From the NCBI GenBank assembly GCA_037349315.1, contig JBAIAC010000214.1, positions 1,302,001 through 1,366,000 on the forward strand: a stretch of 64,000 nt of DNA, read 5' to 3'. The translations under genes and the position numbers were made by a program. Below the pieces are notes generated by a model. It saw only the letters and a program-made list of their open reading frames with translations. It was not told where the DNA came from and made no database searches. The stretch is from Chelydra serpentina (lineage: Eukaryota > Chordata > Testudines > Chelydridae). This document shows, one piece after another, positions 13,001 through 25,000 of the stretch (position 1 is the first letter of the stretch; every line of letters begins with the position of its first letter).

Positions 13001-16000
13001 AGAGGAGGTGCAGGAGATAGTGGAGCTCCAGGGTCCCGTGGTGGTCATCCTCTTGGCTGACACCCTTGCCAGGGTAGCCCTGCCTTTCGCACGTACGTTC
13101 CAGACCAATTCCACTTCAATCTGACAATCTCCAGCTCGATTCCCCCCACTGCCGGGGGAGTGGAGAAAAGATATATAGCGTCCTCAAGGTCCTGTGAGTA
13201 CGTATACACTCACCCCCAACCGTGCTCCTTGGTTGTTCAATTTGTGAAGGAGAGGCACGGCCAGCAGCCCCTGCACCTAAGTCTAAGGAAGCTGGGCGCC
13301 TCGGCCTGTTGGGTAGAAAGGCCTGCCCTGGAGGGGGCCTGCAGCACAGAGCAGCTAACCACCAGGCCTTTTGAGGCGTTATAAATGTAACACCTGGAAC
13401 CCAATGTGAAAATTAAGGGATTTCCCCCAGAAATCCAGGCAGAAGTACTCAACCCTGATTGAGGAAGGCAAAAAGGTGGCCAGAACATCTTTGCAGGCCT
13501 CCTTGGACGTCGCCGACTCGGCGGCTGGGACACCTGCATTGGGTGTTGCCATATGCCGTATCTCATGGCTGCAGTCCTCTAACCTCCCGGCGGGGGTACA
13601 ATTCACGATTCAGGTCTTGCCCTTCGATGGGCAAGGCCCTTGTCTTCTCTGAAAAACAGACTCGAGACTTCACACCCTGAAGGACGACCGCACTATAATA
13701 CGGTCGCTGGGGCTGCATACCTCTGCCACGCAGCGCCGGCCCTTCCGGGCCCTCGAGCATCGCCCCTACCCTACGCCCAGGCCTAGGCAGGACTTCATTA
13801 GAAGACCAGGCCAGGTGGTACGAGGAGGCAGCCTGTCATCAGGCTGGCCAGAACCAGGGCCCCCCGCTAAGCCATCGACGGGGCCCGAACAAAATGCTTG
13901 AAGCTACGCCTGACGGTGCAGCATCACTCCCTGTCCCTCTTCAGGGACCCTTCTCATGAGCAACTCCTAATTCAGGAAGCGCAAACGCTCCTCAATATAG
14001 GGGCAATAGAGGAGGCTCCAAGGGAGTTCAAAAAAAAAAAAAAAAAAGGGGGTGGGAGGTTTACTCCCGTTATTCCTAATCCCCAAATCAAAACGGGGGT
14101 TATGTCCTATCCTGGACCTTCGCGAACTCAACTAATTCATGGCAAGTTGAAGTTCCACGTGTTTTTTCCCTGGGTGGTATTATACCTTCATGGGATCCTG
14201 GAGGCTGGTACGCTGCCCTCGGCATGAAGGATGCGTACTTCCACATAGCTACTTATCGACACACAGACGTTTTCTTCGCTCTGTAGTCGACCAAAGGCAC
14301 TTTCAATCCACCGTCTTTCCCTTCGGCCTCTCCACGGCTCCGAGGGTTTTTCACGAAGTACATGGCCGTCGTAACGGCTTCTCTTCGTCGACGGTGAACC
14401 CAAGTATTCCCATGTCTCGACGAGTGGCTCATCTGCGGCAGCGCCAACAGCCAGGTCCAGTCGCAGGTTCAGATTTCTATGAGCTCGACTCTCACTCGAG
14501 CATTCCTGCAGAGCTTCCCAGCTTACCAGCATGAAGCTGCCTGGGTCTACTGGGTCTCATGGTGTCCTGCACGTTCGTGACCAGACACGCCACTTACGGC
14601 TCTGTTCGTTCCCGGCCTGGCTCTCGCCAGCGTGTCACCCACACAGAGACAACATGGTTGTGGGACTGAGGGTACCATCGCAGGTCCTAGCCTCCCTAGA
14701 CTGGTGGCTGGACCCCAAGAAGGTGCCATAAGGGGTGCTATTCCATACCCCACAGCCCTCCCTGGTCCTGACCACAGACGCGTCATCCCTCGGTTGGGGG
14801 ACCCATCTGTAAGATCTTTAGACGCAGGGCCTGTAGCCAGCGCAAGAGTTATCCCTCCACATCAACGTAAGGGAGCTGCGGGCAGTGCGCCTTGCCTGCC
14901 AAGCCTTCTCCAAACCCCTTCAGGATCGTTGTGCTATAGTCCTCACAGGCTACACAACGGCCATGCTTTTATATCAATAGGCAAGCAGGGGCACGTTCGT
15001 TCCTGCTCTGCCGAGAAGTCATACGATCGTGGGAGTTCTGCATAGCCCACTCCATCCACCTGGTAACCTCCTTTCTCCTCAGGGTTCAGAACACCTTGGC
15101 GGACCGCCTCAGCAGACCCTTCCAGGCTCCAGAGTGGTCCATTTGCCCGGATGTTACTCACTCTGTCTTCCGGAGCTGGGATTTTCCCACATACACCTGT
15201 TCGCGACTCGCGAGAATCGCAAGTGCCACGTGTTCTGCTCGCTCCGGGGACGCTCCCCAGGCTCCCTGACGGACGCCTTTCTCATGCCTTGGACGGATCA
15301 CCTGTCCTATGCCTTTCCCCCATTTCCACTGATCTGCAGGGTCCCGCTCAAGCTGCGCAGGGACAGGGCCCGCCTACTCCTAATCGCCCCGGCGTGGCCA
15401 AGGCAGTACTGGTACACTGCTCTCCTAGAGCTCTCGATGGCCGCCCAGATCACTCTCCCTTTGTGGCCGGACCTGATTACTCAGCAGCACGGCAGGGTCT
15501 CGCACCCTGACCTGCAACCTCTCCACCTCACGGGGTGGCTGCTGCATGGCTGAACCGGTCCGAGTTATGTTGTTCCGACCCGGTTCAACAGGTTCTTTTG
15601 AGTAGCGGGAAGCCCTCTACCAGGTCCACCTACTGGGCCAAAGGGGAAACGTTTTTCCTGCTGGTGCGCCCCTCGGGGTATCGCCCCTCGCTGGCGGCGA
15701 TCTCGGCCTTTTCACTCTGGCGAGAGTGGGTACTCGATTTTTTCCAACCCCATGGTCACTAGCTTCCTCAAGGGGTTGGAACAGGTGTACCCACTAGTCC
15801 AGCATCCGGTCCCTGCATGGGACCTCAACGTTGTGATAACCAGGCTCATGGGGGCCCCATTCGAGCCTACGATCACCTGCTCGATCCTGTACCTCTCCTG
15901 GAAGACTGCCTTCCTTGTAGCCTCGGCGAGGCATGTATCTGAGCTCAGAGCGCTCACTTCGGGACTCCTTACACGGTGTTCCATAAGGACGAGGTACAGC

Positions 16001-19000
16001 TGCGACCACACCTAGCCTCCCTCCCTGAAGGGGGTCGGCCTTTCATGTCAACCAAGACATTTTCTGCCGGCCTTCTACCCGAAGCCGCATGCTTCTTCAA
16101 GGGATCAACATCTTCGCTCCCTGGCCGTCCATAGGGCCCTCGCCGTCTACGTCCAGCGGACAAAGCCCTTTTGCAGAACGACTCAACTGTGCGTTACTGT
16201 GGCAGACCGGATGAAGGGCCTCCCGGTCTCCTCCCAACGCATCTCGTCCTGGATCACGTCGTGTATCCGGGTGTGTTATGACTTGGCTGGTGTTCCCACC
16301 ACGCACCTTGCTGCCCACTCCACCCGAGCTCAAGCCTCGTCCTCCGCTTTCCTGGCACATGTACCTATACAGTACATATGTAGGGCAACAACCTGGTCAT
16401 CGGTGCACACCTTTGCCATTCATTATGCCATAGTCCAGCATCCCAGAGAGGACGCTGCGTTTGGTTCACCAGTCCTGCAGTCTGCAGTATCTCACTCCGA
16501 CCCCACCGCCTAGGCAAGGCTTGGGAGTCACCTAATTGGAATACATATGAGCAAGCACTCGAAGAAGAAAAGACGGTTACTCACCGTAGTAACTGTTGTT
16601 CTTCGAGATGTGTTGCTCATATCTATTCCAAACCCGCCCTCCTTCCCCACTGTCGGAGTAGCCGGCAAGAAGGAACTGAGGGGGCACTGGGCCGGCTGAG
16701 GTAGATATCAGGTGCCGCAACGGCGCCACTCCAGGGGGCGCCAGCCGGCCCACCGAGTGTTGCTAGGGTAAAAATCTTCCGACGATCGTGCACGCGCGGC
16801 GCGCACACCTAATTGGAATAGATATGAGCAACACATCTCGAAGAACAACAGTTACTACGGTGAGTAACCGTCTTTTCCTGGAGGATAGGGCCATCGATGG
16901 CTATTAGCCAGGATGGGCAGGGATGGTGTCTCTAGCCTCGGTTTGCCAGAAGCTGGGAATGCGCGACAGGGGATGGGTCACTTGATAATTACCCTGTTCT
17001 GTTCATTCCCTCTGGGGCACCTGGCATTGGCCACTGCCAGAAGTGGGCTAGATGGACCACTGCTCTGACCCAGTATGGCCGGTCTTATGTTCTTATGGCC
17101 CATATTAGTTAGTTAATTGCCAGAGTGCAAAAAATAATTGTATATAGGGAAACGTCATCCGCTGGGGGTGTTTCTAGTAGGGTCCCACAGGGACCTGTTC
17201 TCAGCCCAGGGCTGTGCAGTGTCTTTATCAGTCAGCCGGAAGAAAATATACAATCTTTGCTGGTGACATGTGCAGGTGGTACAGACGTGGTGGAGTGGTC
17301 AGTCATGCTGGGGACAGGTGGGTGATAGAGGCTGAGCCGGATGGCTTGGCGAGATGGGCTGTATAGAACAAAGACTAGCTCAGGTTGGGGACTGTACCTG
17401 GGATGCGGATCACACCCTGGGAGCAGACGGCTCTTTGATCTAGCAGACAAGGGCAGGATGAGAGCTGAGGGCTGCAAGCTGAAGCGAGATAAATGCAGAC
17501 TAGAACTAAGGGGCAGTGGTTCGTGGTGATGCTAAGTAACCATTGGACGAGCCCGCCCAGAGCCATGGTGGATTCTCCGTCACCTGGCGTCTGTGAAGCC
17601 AGGCTGGATCTTTCAGAAACTCTGCTCTAGCTCCGGCAGGAGTCGTGGGCTCAGGGCAGGGATGCTGGGTCTCTCCTGTGCAATGGAGGAGGTCAGGCCA
17701 GATGGTCTGGTGCTCCCGCCTGACTTTCGAATCCTTCTGTAGGGGAGGAAGCCCAGCTGGCCCAGGAGACGATGGAGTCCCTGAGGATGAGGTACCTGAT
17801 CATGGGGCAGAGCAGCGGCGACATCCAGCACCGGCTGGCGCAGACCCTGGAGGCCTCATCCCACGTGGACTCTGCCCAGGAGGACCTGGCTCTCTGGCTG
17901 GGTCGACTGGAGAAGGAGCTGGTCTCTGGGGACAGCCAGCCAGGTGATGGGCCGCACCCGGCCAGTGCCAGCGACAGAGAAAAGGTACCGAGGGCAAGGG
18001 GAGGGGTTCAGCATCCCTCCCGGGGCTCAGACTCATCCCCCCATCCCCAATCTCGCCTCCTCCCCTCTCGTGGGCACATGGCCCAGTGTCGTAACATTCC
18101 AGTCATGCAAATTGTCCAGCCAGGCTCCAGATCGTCCCCAATCCTCCGTCTCCCCAGGGTGGGTACAGCCCAAGGACCCCCCTCGCCTCGGCCTGGCCCT
18201 GAGGGGCCCTGTGCCCGTTCCTGGTGGAGACGGTGCAGTTATGAATGATGCAGAAAAGGCTGAAGGGTTCAGTAAATAGGGCTGCTCTGACTGAAAAGCT
18301 GCAGGATGCTGTGCGCTTAGCACACCAGGACGACAAAGTCACTAGAAGCATGTTAGCAGCATCTACCCGGGAGAGAGATTTTTAAATCAGCAGCCCAGGT
18401 AACTCCAAGCCAAGAGTCCTAAAAGAGCTGGCTGGGGCACCTGACTTACGGGGAGACGCTGAGGGAACTGGGGTTATTTAGTCTGCCAAAGAGAAGAGTG
18501 GGGGGATTTGATAGCTGCTTTCAACTACCTGAAAGGGGGATTCCAGAGGATGGAGCTCGGCTGTTCTCAGTGGTGGCAGATGACAGAACAAGGAGCAATG
18601 GTGTCAAGTTGCAGAGGGGGAGGTTTAGGTTGGATATTAGGAAAAAATATTTCACCGGGAGGGTGATGAAGCACTGGAATGGGTTACCTAGGGAGGTGGT
18701 GGAATCTCCTTCCTTAGAGGTTTTTAAGGTCAGGCTTGACAAAGCCCCTGGCTGGGATGATTTAGTTGGGGTTGGTTCTGCTTTGAGCAGGGGGTTGGAC
18801 TAGATACCTCCTGAGGTCTCTTCCAACCCTAATCTTCTATGATTCTATGATCTCTGACCCACTGATTTTCAAAAAGTCTTGGAATACCAGAAGAAATTCC
18901 AGAAGACATCAGGATAATTAACCATTGGAACAACTTCCCAAAGGATTCCTCATCACTGGCAATTTTGAAATCCAGATTGGCTGGGATGTTCCTCAAAGCT

Positions 19001-22000
19001 CTGCTCTAGGTCAAACAGGAATTGCTGTGGGGCAGGTCTCTGCCCTGTGTCACATAGGAAGTCAGGCTGGATGATTACAGGGATCCCTGTTGGCCTTGAA
19101 CTCTTTCAATCTATGGCTCATTCCCAGGCAAAATAATGAACCGTTGAGACGGGATTCGGTTAATATAGAGGTAAAGGGAGGGAACGGAATTAATGCCAGT
19201 CACCGCGGCGTTATGGGACGTGGGTCTTGTTTGTGATGAGATTACAGGTTTGCTCGATAAAAGCAACTGCACAGATGTAATAGATTTCGTGAGGCCCTTG
19301 GCTTGGTTCAGCACCACAGTCTCACTAGAGTGAGCACTGGAGAAGCGCAGGTGAAATGGATTAGGAACCAGGTAACAGAGATCTGTCAGCGAGGAATCCT
19401 CAGCCACTCAGGGTGTACTAGTGGGGTTCCCCAGGGACCGGTTCAAGGCCCAGCGCTACTCACCCCTTCCATTGGAGGAGACACACATTGGCAGAGCGGA
19501 AAGTACCGAGGACGGTGCATCATACAGATGTGGTACTGCTGCAGCGGGAGCGTGCTTCCCAGCATGGGAGACAGACACTCGCCAGCGTGCTGCATGAGCC
19601 AGGCGGCTGTGGCAGCGCCGGCGAGCTCCCGGAGTGTGCACCGAGGGGGGCGGGCGGTTTGGACGCGGGTGCCAATCTCACCACGGCCACACCCTCGCTT
19701 GCGCAGAGGTAGCACGTGTCTGTCTGCGTGTGCTGGGAAGCATGCCCCCAGCTGCAGTGCAGATGCACCCCCAGAGTGATCGGGATCGCTGGGTGAACGG
19801 GCCCCATTTCTAAAAAATGCATCTGAACACAGCCACATGCAAGGTGCAACGACGCTGGTTCTGGCGGGACCCCACTGAGAGTGCCAGTTCAGGACAAATT
19901 GCTTCAAGCAGGGCAGTTACAGCCCAAGGCTGGGGTTTTTCCACCTCTAAGGCACCAAACCAGCCAGACAGAGGAGACTTTGGTTTTACCCACTGGCTAA
20001 CCACAAGTCACACAAGCAATTCCCTTAGACACTCCAGTTTCCCAGTCTCACCACCAGTGCCACTCGTTATGGGGACAACTGGTCATGAAAACCAATGCCC
20101 CAGTGAAAGAAAACAGGTTCTCCCTATCCCAAAGGACCAAGCCCCAGATCCAGGTCAATATACAAATCAGATCTTACCCACAAATCACGCTGTTGCCAAT
20201 CCTTTAGAATCTAAAATCTAAAGGTTTATTCATAAAAGGAAAAAGGTCTAGGTGAGAGCTAGAATTGGTTAAATGGAATCAATTACATACAGTAATGGCA
20301 AAGTTCTTGGTTCAGTGATGGAATCAGCTGCAGGTTCAAATCAAGTCTCTGGAGAACATCCCCAGCTGGGATGGGTCATTCAGTCCTTTGTTCAAAGCTT
20401 CAGTTTATAGCAAAGTCCCTTCAGAGGTATGAAGCAGAATTGAAGACCAGATGGAGATGAGGCATCAGCCTTTTATAGTCTTTTCCAGGTGTAAGACCAT
20501 GTCTTTGTTCTTACTGTGGAAAATTACAGCAAAATGGAGTTTGGAGTCACATGGGCAAGTCCCTGCAAACCTTGCTGAGTCACAAGGTGTATCTGGCTTC
20601 TCTCAATGGGTCAATGTGTGGCTGATGGTCCTCAATGGGCCATCCAGCAGGCTAGGCAGAGCTGACACCAGCTTGTCTGGGGTGTCACCCAGAAGTACAG
20701 CCCCAGTTTGAAATACAGACAGCATAGAGCCAATATTCATAACTTCAACTACAAAAGCGATACACACATACAGACAGCATAATCATACCCAGCAAACCAT
20801 AACCTTCCCGTAGACACCTCACACGACAACCTTTGTGCAATATTTGCTGCAAATATGTAACAGTGGTTGCAACAATGAGCTATACAGTTACAGATTGTCA
20901 ATAACGTCCCACTCGCGCACGCTCCGCTCCCCCCCGCCCCCACAAACACACCCAGCGTCTGACCCCGACGTCTGTGTCTCAGTTTGAGCAGGTCCTGGGG
21001 GCCGAACACGCCCACCTGGCCAGGCTCGGCCAGCGGCTGGAGAAGCTCCGGCAGGTCCGGCTGGACGCCCAGGCCATCTGCTCGCAGCTCTCCGCTCAGC
21101 AGGTAGGGACGCCGGCCCAGCGCCCGGCCCGCTGCTCCCGTTTACACGGATGCCGGTCACTCAGCACGCGCCCAGGGAGCAGCCGAAGGCACCAGGCCTT
21201 CCACCTGCCCCAGCCAGCACCAGGGATTCAGGTGGCATTTCCACGCCCCGCTGCATTTCCCCGGACACACGGACGGAGCCAGGCACACGGTCACATGTAC
21301 ACGCACGGACTGAGTCACGTACACACGCCGACCGAAACACACAGCACGCACCGATTCGCACGGACCGAGTCACGTACACACGCCGACCGAAACACACAGC
21401 ACGCACCGATTCGCACAGACCGAGTCACGTACACACGCCGACCGAAACACACAACACGCACCGATTCGCATGGACCGAGTCACGTACACATGCTGACCGA
21501 AACACACAGCATGCACGGATTCACACGGACTGAGTCACGTACACACGCCGACCGAAACACACAGCACGCATCGATTCGCACAGACCGAGTCACGTACACA
21601 CGCTGACCGAAACACACAGCACGCACCGATTCGCACAGACCGAGTCACGTACACACGCCGACCGAAACACACAACACGCACCGATTCGCACGGACTGAGT
21701 CACGTACACATGCTGACCGAAACACACAGCATGCACGGATTCACACGGACTGAGTCACGTACACACGCCGACCGAAACACACAGCACGCATCGATTCCCA
21801 TGGACTGAGCCACGTACACACGCCGACCGAAACACACAGCACGCATCGATTCGCACAGACCGAGTCACGTACACACGCTGACCGAAACACACAGCACGCA
21901 CCGATTCGCACTGACCGAGTCACGTACACACGCCGACCGAAACACACAGCACGCACCGATTCCCATGGACTGAGCCACGTACACACGCCGACCAAAACAC

Positions 22001-25000
22001 ACAGCATGCACGGATTCGCACAGACTGAGTCACGTACACACGCCGACCGAAACACACAACACGCACCGATTCGCATGGACCGAGTCACGTACACACGCCG
22101 ACCAAAACACACAGCACGCACCGATTCGCACAGACCGAGTCACGTACACACGCTGACCGAAACACACAGCACGCACCAATTCCCATGGACTGAGCCACGT
22201 ACACACGCCGACCGAAACACACAGCACACACCGATTCGCACGGACTGAGTCACGTACACACGCCGACCGAAACACACAGCATGCACCGATTCGCATGGAC
22301 TGAGTCACGTACACATGCCGACCGAGACACACAGAACGCACCGATTCCCACGGACTGAGTCACGTACACGCGCTGACCGAGGCATACAGCATGCACGGAT
22401 TCGCACGGACTGAGTCACGTACACATGCCGACTGAGACACACAGCCCGCATGGACTGAGTCACGTACACGCGCTGACCGAGACACACGGCACGCACGGAT
22501 TCGCACGGACTGAGTCACGTACACAGGCCGACCGAGACATACAGCATGCACGGATTCACACAGACTGAGTCACGTACACGCACCAACTGAGGCACACAGC
22601 ATGCACCGATTCCCATGGACTGAGTCACGTACACGCGCCGACCGAGACATACAGCACGCACCGATTCCCATGGACTGAGTCACATACACGCGCCGACCGA
22701 GACACACAGCACGCACCGATTCCCACGGACTGAGTCACGTACACGCGCCGACTGAGACACACAGAACGCACCGATTCGCACGGACTGAGTCACGTACACG
22801 CGCCGACCGAGACACACAGAACGCACCGATTCCCATGGACTGAGTCACGTACACGTGCCGACCGAGACACACAGAACGCACCGATTCGCACAGACTGAGT
22901 CATTTACACGTGCCGACCGAGACACACAGCACGCACCGATTCCCACGGACTGAGTCACATACACGCGCTGACCGAGGCACACAGCATGCACGGATTCGCA
23001 CGGACTGAGTCACGTACACATGCCGACTGAGACACACAGCCCGCATGGACTGAGTCACGTACACGCACCAACTGAGGCACACAGCACGCACCGATTCCCA
23101 CGGACTGAGTCACGTACACGCGCCGACCGAGACATACAGCACGCACCGATTCCCATGGACTGAGTCACGTACACGCGCTGACCGAGACACACGGCACGCA
23201 CGGATTCGCACGGACTGAGTCACGTACACAGGCCAACCGAGACATACAGCATGCATGGATTCACACAGACTGAGTCACGTATACGCACCAACTGAGGCAC
23301 ACAGAACGCACCGATTCCCATGGACTGAGTCACGTACACGCGCCAACCGAGACACACAGCACGCACCGATTCCCACGGACGGAGTCACGTACACGCGCCG
23401 ACTGAGACACACAGCACGCACCGATTCCCACGGACGGAGTCACGTACACGCGCCAACCGAGACACACAGAACGCACCGATTCCCACGGACTGAGTCACGT
23501 ACATGCGCCGACCGAGACATACAGCACGCACCGATTCCCACGGACGGAGTCACGTACACGCGCCGACTGAGACACACAGAACGCACCGATTCGCACGGAC
23601 TGAGTCACGTACATGCGCCGACCGAGACACAGAACGCACCGATTCCCACGGAGTGAGTCACGTACACGCGCCGACCGAGACACACAGAACGCACCGATTC
23701 GCACAGATGGAGTCATTTGCACGTGCCGACCGAGACACACAGCACGCACTGATTCCCACGGACTGAGTCACGTACACGCACTGACCGAGGCACACAGCAT
23801 GCACGGATTCACACGGACTGAGTCACGTACACGCGCTGACCGAGACACACGGCACGCACAGATTTGCACGGACTGAGTCACGTACACGCGCCGACCGAGA
23901 CACACAGCCTGCACGGATTCGCACGGACTGAGTCACGTACACGCGCCGACTGCGACACACAGCGTACACCGATTTGCACGGACTGAGCCATGCCTGCCTA
24001 CGCATGCACACACAGACATGCCGACCGAGACACACACAGCATGCACCGATTTGCACTGACCGAGTCACATACACACGCCGACCGAGACACAGCTAGCCTA
24101 TGCATACACACACGCCGACCCAGCACACACCAGTTCACACAGACTGAGCCACGCTAGCCTATGCACACACACACAGACATGCCGACCGAGTGCGGGCGTC
24201 TCTCTCACAAGCAGTTCGTTTGTTCAGGTCAGCGAGACACTCAGCCCGATGAGCTCCCTGGGCACTGCCCGTGCGTGGCAGAGCAGAGCCCGCAGTGCCC
24301 TGTCGGACGGGGTAGGACCGGCTCTCCCCGCGTGCGAGCTCTGATCCCCGAGGTGACGCCTTCATGCTCCCTGGTGCTGAGGCCCCGCTTCTCTGGCTCT
24401 GGGACTGCTGGGGGCGTGGGAGACAAAGGCCACCCAGCCCCACGGCAGAGGCACCGTGTCCAGCGCAGGGCAGCGAGTGGCGGCCACAGAGCGCTGGGTT
24501 TTGGCCTGTCTGTCCGCCAAGGGAGCCCCCCGGGGCCTAGAGCGGTGGGAAAGTGAGCGTGGTCCCAGCGGGTGAGTTGGCAGGTGTATAGCGGGGCCCT
24601 GGTCGGCCCCGGGCTGCCCAGCGGGGCAGAGGCAGCTGGACCCTCGCCTGCCTGTGTTCCCCGCGGGGAGGGGTGCAGCTGGGGTTCAGCGGGAGCTGGC
24701 TCCGCCTCTCCCCTGCAGAGCCCATTTCTGCTACAGCCCTGCTCTGCTCCGCTCCGTGGTGTCTGGGGACCCCCCTTCCCCCATGGGCGGGGCGGCAGCG
24801 GGGTTTGTGCTAACGGCTCTCTCCCTCTTAGCTCCTCTCGGCCGAGATTCTGCACCACCGGGGCCTGGTGGAGCGCCTGGTGGGGATCTCCGACCCACTG
24901 CTCCGCGCCTGGCCCCTGCCCTCACACCAGCACCCGCAGGTGAGAACCGGCACGGCTCTGGCCCGGGCCCGTGGATCTGCCCCTCCAGGGCTGCCCTGCG

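Larger units (their letters stand above)
10762..16876 (+). mobile_element. DIRS-type tyrosine-recombinase retrotransposon (6.1 kb, decayed)
   Basis: Nested in the CR1 with no target duplication, as expected for DIRS elements. It has inverted terminal repeats (10762-10946 and about 16663-16876) and an internal complementary region at 16529-16633 that carries the reverse complement of both outer ends. Between them lie remains of gag, RT-RNase H and a tyrosine recombinase. All frames are broken by stops and shifts, so the copy is inactive. Confidence 0.9.

Noticed and set aside
17944..17949. Donor gtgatg inside exon 3
   Set aside because: It would give phase 1, which does not fit exon 4; the later donor at 17985 restores phase and sequence.
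21290..24180. CRISPR-like regular spacing of repeats
   Set aside because: The units are contiguous 55-bp tandem copies with no unique spacers, and the window is vertebrate.
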